Below, one piece after another: positions 39,233-51,490 of a DNA stretch of 64,000 nucleotides. Origin of the DNA: CAVVSQ01 sp963848825 (GTDB lineage Bacteria > Planctomycetota > Planctomycetia > Gemmatales > Gemmataceae); the NCBI GenBank assembly GCA_963848825.1, contig CAWKFA010000002.1, positions 434,001-498,000 of the forward strand, read 5' to 3'. Position numbers and translations under genes: made by a program. The notes beneath the pieces are model-generated. The model had not been told where the DNA came from. It did not search any database and saw nothing but the letters and a program-made list of their open reading frames with translations. Position 1 is the stretch's first letter. Each line of letters begins with the position of its first letter.

Positions 39233-40225
39233 TCAAATGTGCAGTTCCACCACGTCCTTGTCTCGTAGTACATGGTCCCGTTTCACCGTTTGGCCGTCGA
39301 AAGCGCCGCTGCCCCATACACGAGCGGATTTCAAGTTCTGAGCGAAATCGAGGTGCACGAGGGCTGCCATCTCCACGAGCGAGCTACCGACGGGGCACGT
39401 AAACGGGGAAGACATGTCCGGTGGTTTGCCCGGTAGCTTGGTGTAAACACGAATAACATTCAGGAATTTGAAAAGGCTGCCACGTAACTCGTCCAACCCC
39501 TGCCCCTGCTCGGCGCCAATCACCTGGACAGGCAACAGCGTGGCGAACATTTCGCGAACGACCGCCAAACGATCGTCCGCGCCGGGCAAATCCATTTTGT
39601 TGCCAACCAGCATCGTGGGCACAAACTGAATGGAGTAATCTTCTTGCTCCGCTGGTTTCTTGCCAACTAGCACCGTTTTGACTTCTTTCAGGCGGTCTAC
39701 CACCGTCTCGGCCGCAAATGGTCCATCGTCATCCCCAAGGTCAACCATGAGGACGCAAGCGTCGGCGGCACGTACCAGGCTGGATAAATAGCCTTCCATG
39801 ACATCGGGAGTGATCGGTGGGGTATCGATCAGCTGAATCTTGACGTCTTCCCAGTCCATCATGCCGGCGTGGGGCTCCCGCGTCGTGAAGGGATAGGGCG
39901 CCACTTCCGGTGTCGCACGCGTCAGGCGCGTCAACAGACGGCTTTTGCCGGCGTTCGGCCCCCCGACCAGGATGATTTGTCCCGCCCCCTGCCTGGGGAA
40001 TTTGTAACTGACGGCTGCCTTCTTGGGGTTTTTGCGGGCTTGTTCAACTTCTTCTTTGGCCTCGCTAAGCTTGGTCTTCAATTCCGCTTGCAGCTTTTCG
40101 CTCGCCTTGTGCTTGGGCACCAGCTGGTACATCTTCTTCAAGCAGTCGAGGCGTTCTTCCGCTGTTTGGGCCTTCTTGTAGGCTGCTTCGGCCTCGTGAT
40201 ATTGAGGCGTTAAATTGACGGCCAT
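39233..40225 (-). CDS. DRG-like GTPase with C-terminal TGS domain
   Basis: 330 residues. An N-terminal helical, charged stretch (~1-75, coiled-coil-like) precedes a G domain with G1 GGPNAGKSRLL, G3 region LIDTPP and G4 GNKMD, and a TGS domain (~265-330) with the ending DKDVVELHI. The order matches eukaryotic and archaeal DRG proteins and Obg-related GTPases, which act at the ribosome. The G3 Gly is replaced by Pro, as in some DRG-like proteins. Divergent from the purine phosphorylase across 180 bases. Confidence 0.8.
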   Translation of the reverse strand: MAVNLTPQYHEAEAAYKKAQTAEERLDCLKKMYQLVPKHKASEKLQAELKTKLSEAKEEVEQARKNPKKAAVSYKFPRQGAGQIILVGGPNAGKSRLLTRLTRATPEVAPYPFTTREPHAGMMDWEDVKIQLIDTPPITPDVMEGYLSSLVRAADACVLMVDLGDDDGPFAAETVVDRLKEVKTVLVGKKPAEQEDYSIQFVPTMLVGNKMDLPGADDRLAVVREMFATLLPVQVIGAEQGQGLDELRGSLFKFLNVIRVYTKLPGKPPDMSSPFTCPVGSSLVEMAALVHLDFAQNLKSARVWGSGAFDGQTVKRDHVLRDKDVVELHI

Positions 40226-40405
40226 CGAACCCTCGGACTGCTAAGTTGTCGGCTGCTTGGTAACACGTGGAAAACTGGACTGGACGCCAGCCGCCCCATT
40301 TTTTTTTGGAGCGCTGAAACCAAAATCAATATACATTGAAACGGGAATGAAACACAGATGGTGCCGTCTGGCACAGGGTGCTGGCCGACAAGACAGGGAG
40401 CCGCC

Positions 40406-41227
40406 ATGATCGAGCTGTACGATCAAATTCAGGATGCGAAGTCGGCCATCGAGGCTCGCTGGAACGGCAAGCCACGGGTGGGCATTATCCTGGGCACCGG
40501 CCTGGGCGGACTGGCGGAGGATATCAAGGCCGATGTGTCCCTTCCCTACACAGACATACCGCACTTTCCGCACTCGACCGTGCAATCGCACGCCGGCCGG
40601 CTCGTCTGTGGTTCGCTCGGCGGCAAGCAAGTCATGGCCATGGAAGGGCGCTTCCATTACTACGAGGGCTATACCCTCAAACAGATCACCTTTCCCGTGC
40701 GCGTCATGAAAGCCCTGGGCTGCGAGGTGCTGATTGTCAGCAATGCCTGCGGCGGCATGAATCCTCAATGGGCCAAGGGGGACATCATGCTCATCGAGGA
40801 CCATATCAACCTCATCGGCGACAATCCTCTGATCGGGAAAAATGACGACCGGCTGGGTATTCGCTTCCCCGACATGTGCCACCCCTATGACAAGGAACTG
40901 CTGGCACTCGGGCAAAAAATCGCGCTCGAGGAAAAGATATCTTGCCACAAGGGTGTTTTCGTGGCGGTGTCCGGCCCGAACCTGGAGACGCGCGCGGAAT
41001 ATCGTTTCTTACGGGGCATCGGCGCCGATGTCGTGGGCATGTCGACGGTGCCTGAAGTGATTGTGGGCGTGCATGCCAGCATGCGGATCGTCGGCATCTC
41101 CGTCATAACCGATCAATGCCTGCCCGACGCGCTGGAGCCGGCCGTGCTGGCCGACATCATCGCGGTCGCCAACAAGGCGGAAAAGAAATTGCGCGTGCTC
41201 GTGCGCCGCCTCGTCGAAGCGACTTGA
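40406..41227 (+). CDS. punA: Purine-nucleoside phosphorylase (trimeric PNP)
   Basis: 273 residues, unbroken, starting MIELYDQIQDAK behind AGGGAG. Phosphate-binding GIILGTGLGGL near 31, EGRFHYYEGY near 80, SNACGGMNPQW near 112 and base-binding SGPNLETRAEYRFLR near 190 identify the low-molecular-weight trimeric type, cleaving guanosine or inosine with phosphate in purine salvage. Ends 6 bases before the stop of the converging PPC-domain gene. Confidence 0.92.
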   Translation: MIELYDQIQDAKSAIEARWNGKPRVGIILGTGLGGLAEDIKADVSLPYTDIPHFPHSTVQSHAGRLVCGSLGGKQVMAMEGRFHYYEGYTLKQITFPVRVMKALGCEVLIVSNACGGMNPQWAKGDIMLIEDHINLIGDNPLIGKNDDRLGIRFPDMCHPYDKELLALGQKIALEEKISCHKGVFVAVSGPNLETRAEYRFLRGIGADVVGMSTVPEVIVGVHASMRIVGISVITDQCLPDALEPAVLADIIAVANKAEKKLRVLVRRLVEAT

Positions 41228-41233
41228 TGGCAG

Positions 41234-43791
41234 CTACTTCGTCACGGTCACGCTCAGCTTGCTTTCCTGGACCACCGGCAGAGTCCCGTTATAAAGACCC
41301 GTTACTCGAACGAGCAGAGGGGTTTGGCCGAGCGGCGCTGCCATGGTCGCTTGCACCTGCAACTTCGCCTCATTTTCGTCACCCTTGATGGTGATGGGTT
41401 CTACCAGCAACCCCGACAACGACGGCGGCAGGATGACTTCTATCTTGAAGGTACCCGCGTAGTCGTATTGGCGGTTCAAACGCACCAACAACTCGACTTC
41501 CTTGCCCAGCGCCACCTTTAAATTTGCAGGCACAACCAGCTTGGCCAGTTGCTTGGGCACAACGGTCAAGGCGATGGGCGGCACCGCCTGCGTCGAATTG
41601 ACGTCCCCTGGTTTGGCTGGCTGTTTGCCCTTCGGATCCTGGCTTTGACCCCGCAGAACAAGGGTGTAATTGCCGGGCAATACCGTCGCCTTGCTATCCA
41701 GCGCGACCTGCACGCTGTCTTTGTCCGGAGCGAAGTTGACCGGTTGCATTACCATTCCCACAGGCGCGGAGACCGGAACCAGAGTCATCCCACCCTTGTA
41801 TCCGGCCCGAAACAGCTTGACCGCAAACGTGAGTTTATCCCCCTGAGGTACGACCAGGTGGTCTTTCTCGGCGCTCAAATGGAACGTGGCCCTGTCACGC
41901 ACCGCTATTATCAGTTCGCGATCGAGACGCGCGATCACCGGGATGTTCTGCTGTTGCGGAATCGCCCACGTTATGGTGGCGCTGCGCACCTCGCGCGTCA
42001 CTTCACGACCCTGGATGACCGCGGTGCCGATAATTTTGAGCGCACTCACGCCGTGAGGCGTATCGGCCGATGCGCTCACGACAAAAGCCGTTTGCTTTTG
42101 ATTGCCGGCAATCACCTGGGGAGTGACGAAGATTCCGGGCGGTAGATCCTTGCCAGCGACGGTGATATCGCCGGTGAAGCCACGCAGCCGCCAGACGAAC
42201 AGAGAAAATACCTGGCTACCGCCCTGGTTGAGCGTTACGGCTTCCGGGCCCTGGGCCGTCATCGGCATCGCCACCAGTCGAAAATCCGGATCATCGCCGG
42301 TAATGTTGAGGGTATACGTATGGCGCGGCCCAAACTGAGATGCGGCCTCGACACTGCCAACCGCTACATGATAAATCCCATCGGCGGGCGCCACGAAACG
42401 ATAATTGGGCGGATCGATAGTGCTGCTTGGAAATTGATTGCCGAAATTGTCCGGCGTATCTTCTTGTTTGGTAAGCAGCGCCGGCGGCGCGGACGTGGCT
42501 CCCTTGCCTGCTGGGCCCTTGGGCGCAAACATCTCGAGATAGAGATCGGACGGAGCCCCCTGCCGATCGCTGATGAGGTCGAAATTCAACACCTGCCCCT
42601 TTTTCGCCGTCACCGCATAAAAATGGCGGTCCCCTTTTTTCAGAATCCTGCCTGCCACGGCGCCCGGAGCCTGTACCGCTTGCGCCGACTGTGGCGAGTT
42701 GTTGTTGCCATTGTCGACCGTCACCGGACCACTGGCATACGTCAGCAAATAAGGATTGGACGTACCACTGGCGTTGATGGAGCGAAACTCAAAGCCATCC
42801 AGGCCCGACGCGTTGGGCATGACGAGGCCATTGAAGCGTCGATCGTTGCAAATCTAACGGCTCGCTCGGGGACTTGAAGGCCACCGAGGCGCGCTGCAGC
42901 ATCTTGCCATCTACGATGGCGGCTGGGTCCGGTTGTCCTTGTGGCAAATTGCGGCCGTAGATGGTGACCTGGGTTTCTTTGCCCGCCTCCACGACACTGG
43001 GGACAATGGCATCGATCCAGGGCGCGGTGCCGATGGTGAGCCGATAGAAGTAATCCGGGCCGCCCAGCGTATAAGTGAAGCAAGAAAGCCGTAGCAAGTA
43101 GGCCCCATCCTCGGGCAAGGTCACATCCAGAAGCGCATCGTTGTTTTGATAATTGCGGGCGGAACCAAGCAGCTTGCCGGCCATGCGCAAATAGTTCAAG
43201 CTGCACGGGCAATTTGCTGTCGATGCTGGTGGTGAGGCAACTCATCAGCACGCGCTGGCCCTTTGTGCCGCTGAATTGAAAATAATCGACGTCCGTAGGA
43301 GTGGCCACGACGCCGCTAATCGACGTGTTGATTTCAACCTTCTGGGCCTTATCGATGTTGTCGTTGGGTTCCTGTTCGACAATTTCCCTCATGTCACTGA
43401 GGACGAAGGCACGCGGGTTACTCACGCCGCCTGCCGTGATAACGCGTACATCCTGGGTGCCCACGGGTGCGCCGGCAGGCAACGTCACCTTGAACTTACG
43501 GCTGATCGGCGCGCCGACGACCTTCATGGCGGCCTTCTTTTTCTTGTCGGCATCTGCCGGGGGCGGACTTGGCGGCAAGACCTCCGCGCGTGCGCCGGCA
43601 AAGCTGAAGTACAGCCCCTCGACCTTGTCCAGGTCAGTCCCCGTGATGGTCAGCTCAAAGGAAGAGCCGACCTGTCCGCCACACGGCATTACTTGCGTTA
43701 TTTTTGGCGGCGGCACGGACTGGCCCTGGGCCAAGCCCAGCAGCCAAAGCCAGCTCGTGATAACTGCCAGAGAAAGGGTTTTGGCAGGCAT
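41234..43791 (-). CDS. Secreted TIG/PPC-domain protein (two frame changes)
   Basis: ~852 residues with a signal peptide from MPAKTLSLAV. The N-terminus has an IPT/TIG-like Ig fold (GGQVGSSFELTITGTDL), then two pre-peptidase C-terminal (PPC) type domains with DVDYFQFSGTKGQRV and GDRHFYAVTAKKGQV, and long Ig-like modules. Frame changes fall near 43200 and 42855. PPC domains are carried by secreted proteases and surface proteins; here no catalytic domain is seen, so it probably serves in binding or as an accessory. Planctomycete genomes carry many such proteins. Function unknown. Confidence 0.75.
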
Positions 43792-44019
43792 AAATTGTTC
43801 CCGGAGAATAAAGGGCTGCTGGCCATTATAGACGTCTGATTTGTTTGACAACCGGACAATACCGTCCTAAATTTAATTGCCGTCGAAAAGTTTACCCCCG
43901 TCTTGGCCGTATTTTTCCCGTCCCGCCGTGGCAAGGAGCCTGCCTGCGGCAAGTGTTTCTCGTCCGCTTTTCCCGTGAAAGATGCTCATGCGCGGCCCCA
44001 CCCGCGCCTGGAGTTTATT

Positions 44020-46675
44020 ATGTTTTTCCTCATGAGGGCGCTGTGCGCGTTCACCCGTAAACATCGTCCCAGCATCCTATCGCAAACTCGCCCGGGTACG
44101 GGCCGCCGGACGTTAATTCTCCTGGTCGAGGAACTCGAACGGCGCGAAGTTCTCAGCTTGATGGGGAACAACCTCTTTCCGGGCGACAATCCCTGGAACC
44201 AGGTCATTACCAACGCCCCTGTGGCGGCCAACTCCGCCACGCTGGTGAGTGCCATTGGCGCGGGCACTGCTTTCCATCCCGATTTTGGCACCACCTATGC
44301 AGGCGCCTTGAATGGCATCCCGGCAAACTTCGTTCATGGCACGCAACCCAAATTAAGAGTCGTCGTGGACGCCTATGCCAGCGAGAGCGACCTCGTCACA
44401 GTGCCTATTCCGGCCAATGCTGTGATGGAAGGCGACCCGCGGTCGCCGGCACAAAATACGGGCGACCGGCACCTGCTCGTTTACGACCAGGACAACAACG
44501 TCGAATACGAACTTTTTAACGCCAGTCGGCCCTCGGAAAACGCCGACGGCCAGTGGCATTGCGATTCGTTGGCTTATTGGAACATGAATCAGGATTCGTT
44601 TCGCACGCCGGGCTTCACGTCCGCGGACGCCGCCGGGCTTCCTATTCTCCCCGGACTCATTCGCCCCGACGAGGTCCTCGATCAAAAGAAAATCACGCAT
44701 GCGCTTCGTTTCACGGTGAACCGGTCCGACAATACTTATGTCTTTCCGGCATCCCATGAAGCCGGGAGCAACAACGTCAACTTACCGCGGATGGGCGAGC
44801 GTTTTCGCCTCAAGCAGAACTTCGATATCTCCGGCTTTTCACCGGCGAATCAGGTAATTCTGCAAGCGCTAAAAGATTATGGCATGATTGTCGCCGACAA
44901 TGGCAGTTCCTGGTACGTGAGCGGGGAACCGTCGCCGCGCTGGGACGACAATGATCTGCATGCGCTCACCGGGCTTATCGGCAGTAATTTCGAAGCGGTG
45001 GACCTTACACCCAAGTTGGTCTCGGCCACCACCCCCGGGAACCTTGCAACCGGATCCGTGGTTACGCTAACAGGCCTCAACTTTTCCGGCGGCGCGGGGT
45101 TGACCACGGTCATGTTCGGCAATGTTGCCGCGAGCCAGGTCCAGGTCGTCTCGGACACGCAAATCCTCGCCACCGTTGGGACGGTCCCCGCCGGCAGCAC
45201 CATTCAAGTCCACATCACGACAGGCTATGGAACGTCCGGCACGCTAACCGTTCAGCAGGGCGGAACTGGCCAGCAGCCCCCTCCGCGCCAAGCAACCTGG
45301 CCCCGGTCGGGACCATTCAAAATGTGACGCCCACCATGACCTGGAATGCGGTTACCGGGGCAGCGTACTATGATGTCTGGATAAACGACCTGACGACCAA
45401 CACGGCTCAAGTCCTGCGCAACCAAAACGTAAGCGGCACTTCACTCTCCATTACCAGTCCTCTGACAATGGGCGACACGTTTCAGTGGTGGGCTCGCGGT
45501 TTCACGAGCAACGGCACGGCCGGGGCGTGGAGTGCCACTGCGACCTTCACGATTGCCGCCCTTGGCACCCCCACGGCGGCAGCCCCAAGCGGCACAATTG
45601 CCAGCGCGACACCTCTATTTAGCTGGAGCGCAACGGCTGGCGCCACTGCCTATGACCTATGGGTGAACGACGATTCCACGGGCCAGGCGCCCGCGTTTCA
45701 TAACGCTCAGGTGATCGGCACCACCTTCACGCCAACTTTGCAACCAGGCCATTTTTATCAGTGGTGGATACGGGCGCTAAGCGGCAGCGGCAGCGCGGTC
45801 CATGGAGCACGGGGACCACGTTCAATATTTCTCTCACCATGCCCAACCCAGCGGGACCGGCCGGATCGGTCATGACAGCGACGCCGACTTTCAGTTGGAG
45901 CGCGGTGGCCGGTGCCACTTTTTATGACGTCTGGGTAAATGATGCAACCAAAAACCAGTCCCAGGTGCTGCGCAATGCGCAAATCACGACGACCTCGTGG
46001 ATACCGCCCACGCCGCTGACACCCGGCGATAGCTATCTTTGGTGGGTACGCGCCTTCGTTCCCGGCGGCAATACGTCGTCCTGGACCGGTGGCACATCCT
46101 TTACCGTGGCACCGCTTGCTGCGGTGGCGCCCGTCACTCCGACTGGCACAATCTTCAGCGCGCAGCCCTCGTTCACCTGGAACCCCGTGGCCGGCGCTGA
46201 TTTCTATGATGTCTGGGTGGATGATGTCTCCTCCGGCAAGTCGCAGGCCCTGCGCAATGCCAGCGCCGCCGGCACAAGCTGGACCCCCTTGGTGGCGTTG
46301 ACGCCGGGCGACAAATATCAGTGGTGGGTCAGGGCGCTGTCCAACAACGGCAATGCTGGCCCATGGAACGCCGCCACGCAGTTCACCTTCGCGTTGCTCG
46401 GCTCGACGACGTTAATCGGACCCTCAACTCCAAACATCGGCGTCCTGCCAACATTTACCTGGAACGCGGTTGCCGGGGCGAGCTACTATGACCTGTGGGT
46501 AGACGACCAAACCACTGGCAAATCGCAGATCTTACGCAACACCCATGTCGCCGCCAACTCTTTTACGGCTGTCAGTTCCTTGCCGGCGGGTAGAACCTAT
46601 CGCTGGTGGGTACAGGCCTACAATAATACGGGCGACTACAGTCTTTGGAGCAACTCCCTGACTTTCAGTGTGTGA
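44020..46675 (+). CDS. LEPRxLL-like secreted protein with TIG and fn3-like repeats (two frame changes)
   Basis: ~884 residues. The N-terminus carries VEELERREVLS, a variant of the planctomycete LEPRxLL export motif. Residues ~52-325 form a conserved secreted domain found in several phyla, with NPWNQVI, ADAAGLPILPGLIR and DNGSSWYVSGEPSPRW. Next is an IPT/TIG module (~330-415), then about five fn3-like repeats of ~100 residues with AGATFYDVWVND, SQVLRN and WWVRAF. Frame changes fall near 45290 and 45790, between repeats. The start is taken at MFFLMRALCA. Likely a surface adhesin or glycan-binding protein. Confidence 0.75.
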
Positions 46676-46853
46676 TGCTGGTCAGCGCGGTGGCACATTC
46701 GCGGTGGCCCAATCCATGGGCGAATATCCCCGTCGCTTCTTTCGACCTTGCATATTCGGCTGTTTTTTCTAGTTTTTAATGACAACCGCGTCATAAAACC
46801 GTCGCCCGTACGCTTGCCAGCGCGTGCACGGTCAGCGCCGGGAAAACAGCCTC

Positions 46854-47543
46854 ATGGAACAATTTGAGTTCGCCCTCCATATTGGGACGGCGTTTGTTTT
46901 GGGCGTGGCCATCGGCATTGAGCGGCAATTTGGCCAGCACCCCGCGGGCCTGCGCACCAACACTCTCGTCTGCATCGGCTCGGCCATCTTCGTTTCGCTT
47001 GGCAATATCCTGGTGCAAACCGGCGATCCCACGCGCATCGCTGGTCAGGTCGTCAGCGGCGTCGGCTTTTTGGGCGGCGGCGCCATCTTGCGCGAGGGGG
47101 TAACGATCCGCGGCATGAATACCGCCGCGACGATCTGGTGCAGCGCGGCCGTGGGCACACTCGCGGGCGCCGGCCTCTTGCCGCAAGCCCTCATTGCCAC
47201 CCTTACCATCCTCATTGTGCACACCTCGCTCTGGCCACTAGTGCGCTGGATTGATGAACGGGCCAAAAAGACTGGCACGGTCGAAAGCTGTTTTCGCTGT
47301 CGCGTAACCTGCCAGGCCGATCAGGCGGCCCTGATTCGCTCCATTTGTTTGCGGCACATCAATTCGCAAAGTGGCATGCTCGTTCAGGGCATCTCCACCA
47401 AGGACGTCGAGCACTCGAACCAATGCTTGATCCTGGTCGATATTCACTCGGCGGAACGCAATGACAAGTATCTGAACGATCTCGTGCAGCGCCTGAGCAT
47501 TGAAATCAGCGTTTCGTCGGCCAGTTGGGAACGCGTGCTGTAA
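46854..47543 (+). CDS. MgtC/SapB family membrane protein
   Basis: 229 residues. Four or five N-terminal membrane helices with GVAIGIERQFGQHPAGLRTN and GVGFLGGGAILREG are the MgtC signature. The C-terminal ~85 residues form a soluble ACT-like domain. MgtC proteins influence Mg2+ homeostasis or membrane ATPase activity, but this member's role is unknown. Start chosen at MEQFEFALHIG. Its 3' end overlaps the converging protease gene by 38 bases. Confidence 0.85.
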   Translation: MEQFEFALHIGTAFVLGVAIGIERQFGQHPAGLRTNTLVCIGSAIFVSLGNILVQTGDPTRIAGQVVSGVGFLGGGAILREGVTIRGMNTAATIWCSAAVGTLAGAGLLPQALIATLTILIVHTSLWPLVRWIDERAKKTGTVESCFRCRVTCQADQAALIRSICLRHINSQSGMLVQGISTKDVEHSNQCLILVDIHSAERNDKYLNDLVQRLSIEISVSSASWERVL

Positions 47544-50500
47544 ACCGCCGGTGGGTCACTGCTTCTGGTCCTTGATAGGCCTTTTTCGCGACATCCGTCA
47601 GGTTAAACGACTGGAAGAATGCTTCCGCTTGCGGCGAGTTTACGTTTTCCTTGGTACGCCCTTCGACAGTCGCCGACAGGAGCCAGCCGCCGCAATAATA
47701 GAGTTGCAGGCGGCCCACGCCATTAGGCACGGTATATTGATATTCTTTGCCAGGCACCGGCCCCTGACTGATGTCTTTTTCGCCCGTGATCGTTTCGTTG
47801 CGCCCTTTCAAAAGCAAGTCCTTCAAGAAGTTAAAGCTGCCGTCCTTGAGAATTTCGCGACGTGCCTGCGCCGGCATGCTCACGGACGTCGCGCGGAAAC
47901 TGGTTTCGTCTCCAAGCACGGCCAGCGAAAGGTCGAGAGCTACGCGTTGCCCCGAGATTTGTATCGTCTGGGTGCGCTGGCTGTTTTGCCGGCCGTTCGG
48001 CATTGTAATCGTGAACATTCCATTGCGAGGAGCGTAATCTTTGCCGTTGCCGGGCGGCGTGCTCGCCGGGGGTGGCACGCTAGCCGGTGGCGGCGTGCCG
48101 GTTTCTATTCTTGGGGCCGGAGCGGCGGCCTGGGCTACGCCTGCGGGTAAGCTGCCAGGGCTCAGGACTGCGACGAGACCGAGTGAACAGGGTGCCCCTT
48201 CCGTATTGAGATGGCCGCTAATTCCCACCGAGATGATGCCCAGGCCGCCAATTTTGGCGGGGCGCCGCCCGTTGAGCCGATCCAGGGCGTTTCATAGCTG
48301 TCTTCCTCGATCAAGCGGTCCTTACCGAATTTGGTATAGCGCACGGAAAAACCGTCGATGCCAAGGCTCGTGCGAATGTTGATGGCCGCCACGACATATC
48401 CCGGCTTCGCCTTGACGAAAAATGGCTTCGGAGGGATCCGTCCAAACCAAACTCCTAGCTTTTCGCCGCTCGCCGTGTTGTAGATTGGCCGCAAACCGTC
48501 AATGGTGGGCTTGCCGAAGCTGTCTTTGAAGCTGACCTGAAAACCAGTCAACAGGCCCCCTTCGGCATAGACATGCCGATAGGTATCCTGGGTGGCTGTA
48601 AAGCCGCGCACGTCAACATCGGCCGTACGGTTTTCCTCAACGGCCTTTTTCAAAAAGGGGAACAGATCTCCCGGAATTACTTTGGCAATACTGCCAGCGT
48701 TTGAGCCCCTGACGTCCGAGTTAGGCTGCGCGGCCGCCAGCGATTTGGCCTTGGGGGGCGGCATGGTAATGGCCAGCGTGTTGCCGACGACGCGTGTGAG
48801 ATCGGCCACAAAGTTGCGCGTCAACGTGATACCGGAAATATCCGTTTCGTCATTGAGCGTTATGTGCATCTTGCTGATATGGCCGACGTCGGGGTCGAAG
48901 AGCGCATAGCCTGTCACGCGATCGGTTGGTTTGCGAAGCATGGGCCGGTCGCTTTTTATCACTCGAATCTCACCCAGCAAGCTGATAAGCGCTTCCGTTT
49001 TGTTGTTCTCCTTGCGGCTGCCTTCATAGGTACACGTCATGACGATGTCCATCACATCCTTTTTCTTTTCACGGCCCAACATCAAACGCATCTTCGCTTC
49101 CCATGTCTCCAGCGGCTGGGTCTCGCGGTTGGGTAGCGGCAGCGACACGAATTGATAGGAGGTCAAGAAAAGGCTGGCCATGTCGTTGGCTTCTTCATTG
49201 AGCACCGGGTCGGCCATGTTGAATTTGACAAAACCAAACGTAAAGAGTCCCGCCTTGGGATCACACTCGAAGTTATGAACATAATTCTTGACCACGGGGG
49301 TGCTGTTTGCTCGACGCAAAGCTTTCTTGCCGTTGATGTCCGTGCTGAACTGGCTTTTACCCCACAGCAGCCGAATGCTCGCGCCCTTGGGACTGGTTTC
49401 CAGCGCTTCGAGGAGGTCAACGTCCATGCTGTCCCCCTCGATAATTTTTTCGTTACGACCCTGGTTGACTTGCACCGTCATTTTACTGGCGAGCTTGAGC
49501 GAGCGCTCGCCGGTCGTCAACTTGGCCACCAGCGAGGCGGGCACGCGGTCCAGCGCTGGCCCATCGGCGGGACGGTAGCGGCTGGCGGGGCCCCACTGCT
49601 TGACATTGGCTTGATTGACAAAAACCGGTTGCAGCCAGACAGCGTGGCCGGGAGGCACAGAGAGACTGGGCAGCACAACATTCTGGCTGGCTGTGCCCGC
49701 CTGATAGTTGACGCTCGCGACCTGGCGTGGCGAGTCACCCGGGAGGACGGCGGGGGCATCGCGGGAAGCAGGCCGCGTTGTTGCTTCGGGGCCGGTCCAT
49801 ACTTCGACCTGAAGGTTGTGAATGCGCTGGAGAGGATCGAGACAAGCGATTTTCACCGGCAGTTTGATCTGGCCTTGGTCCCGGAAAGGAAATCCCAAAC
49901 GTGTTTCTTGTACCCTGCCGCCCGCAATGTCCAGCACTTTTTCACCCGGCACGGCGAAATTGATCGTGGTGCCGACAATGATGGCGACCGATACACCCAC
50001 CACAACTCCGCGCGTATCCACGACCGGCCCGCCGGAGTTGCCCGGGTGCATGCCGCCGTTAACCTGCACCTGATAAACGACGCCATCGGCGCTTTTGCGG
50101 AGGGAGGAGACCTTCGACTCGGTGATGGTGATATTTTCACCCAGGGACTTGCCGAACGGGAAGCCAAAGATGTAAACAGGCACCAGTTCAGCCAGGCTGC
50201 GGCTGGTATCCACGGCCAAGGGCTCAGGCAAGCTGGCGATATCGCCCTCGACGCGCAATACTCCTAGATCATTCTCTCGATCCACGCCCAGGACGCGGCC
50301 ATTACGTTTGAATTGAGATGCCTCCCCGCTATTGACCACGATTTCGACGGACTTGGGTGCACCGCTCGAGGCGCTCAGCATTCCCAGGACATGGGCGTTG
50401 GTAAATACGAGCCCTTTTTCGAGGGCAAAGAAGCCAGACCCCTGGGCTTCGGTGCCATCGGCAAGCTTCACCTTGAGATATGCTGTCGCCCGTTTCACCA

Positions 50501-51107
50501 TTTTGACATTGTCGGGGGCGATCTGGGCTGGCCCTACCCCTGCCGGTAATTCAAGGCGCTTCGGCAAAGCCTGGGCTTGCGGCTGGAGAGGTTGTTCGTC
50601 GACGGGCTGCTGGCCTTGCTGAATCGCTTTAGGCCGTTGGTCCAGGGCCGCCGCGGCATTTTGAGGAGGCGACGAGTGCGGCTTGAACAGAACAATGATA
50701 ACAACAACCAGGAGCAATAGACCCGCGGCGCCACCCCCGGCCCAGATCAACAAATTAGGGCGGAAGGTCAACTTTGACCGTTTCGGCTCGTCCTCGCTGT
50801 CGTCGTTACGTCGCGAACGCGGTCGCGGCACCTCGTCTTCTTCGTCATCATGGTTCCGCCGGCGGCTACTTGGCGCCGCGGACGGACGGCTCGTAAAGGC
50901 TTCCTTATTTTCCGAGCGCCGTGTGGGCCGGGGCGGCGCGGGAACAGGCGGCGGCACCGGCAAGGGCTCGGCAAGCGTTACGACATCTTCTTCCGAATGT
51001 GCCACAATGACCTGACTACACTTGGGGCAGCGTATTTTTTTCCCTTCCAGATGGTCGGGAACCTTGAGTCGCGCGTGGCAACTTTGGCATTCAAAGCGAA
51101 TAAGCAT
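47506..51107 (-). CDS. Zinc-ribbon, membrane-anchored trypsin-like serine protease (one frame change)
   Basis: ~1200 residues. N-terminal zinc ribbon with Cys 7, 10, 27 and 30; a Pro/Arg-rich charged linker (~40-117); one membrane helix at 119-141; then a trypsin-like domain with the complete triad His239 (TNAHVLG), Asp280 (ENDLGVL) and Ser358 (GNSGGPV). The long C-terminal part (~430-980) has no family I recognise. The frame changes near 48255, and a Pro-rich linker plus a ~170-residue module follow to 47506. The ribbon is probably cytoplasmic and the protease extracytoplasmic. It diverges from the pseudo-caspase gene over 383 bases. Confidence 0.82.
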
Positions 51108-51490
51108 GGAAACAGCTCCGAACGGAACATGCTACTAGGCGTGATCGTTATCAAAAAAAACCAGGATAGGACCATCGTATCCGCCCCACCTGCCCAGGGC
51201 AAAAGAAATCACCACTTTTTCCACGCACCGTAGGTTGCCCAACCTTGGCACTCTTTCTCAAGCGGCATCCCTCTACTTGATAAAATGGGCAAGCTGCAGG
51301 GCGACGTTGCAAACCAGGTGGTGCACCAGGGCAGTTGCACCAATGCCAGGTTGCCTTGTTTGCCGCGGCGGTTTGCCGCTATAATCGGTCACGCCTTGAG
51401 TCATCTCCCTTTGAATGGACAGATCGTCAATGCTGGTTTGGGTTTACGACGTGCTGTCGCCGTCCATTGACATGGAGGATGATGGAAGCC
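51108..51490. promoter_or_regulatory. Shared divergent upstream region of the protease and pseudo-caspase genes
   Basis: 383 bases between divergent starts, with no supported gene. Open frames running into it are upstream extensions of the pseudo-caspase frame. I cannot point to convincing -35/-10 boxes. A GGAAG site lies about 5 bases before the ATG at 51491. Head-to-head placement would allow joint regulation. Confidence 0.4.

Noticed and set aside
40241..40948. 235-codon minus-strand frame opposite punA
   Set aside because: punA is complete with all motifs; the antisense frame has no ribosome binding site or homology.
45324..46675. Periodic DNA repeats as a mobile or CRISPR-like array
   Set aside because: They are coding fn3-like repeats about 300 bases apart inside one protein.
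49152..50267. 371-codon plus-strand frame opposite the trypsin-like protease
   Set aside because: The minus strand carries an intact catalytic triad and zinc ribbon in one frame; the plus frame has none.
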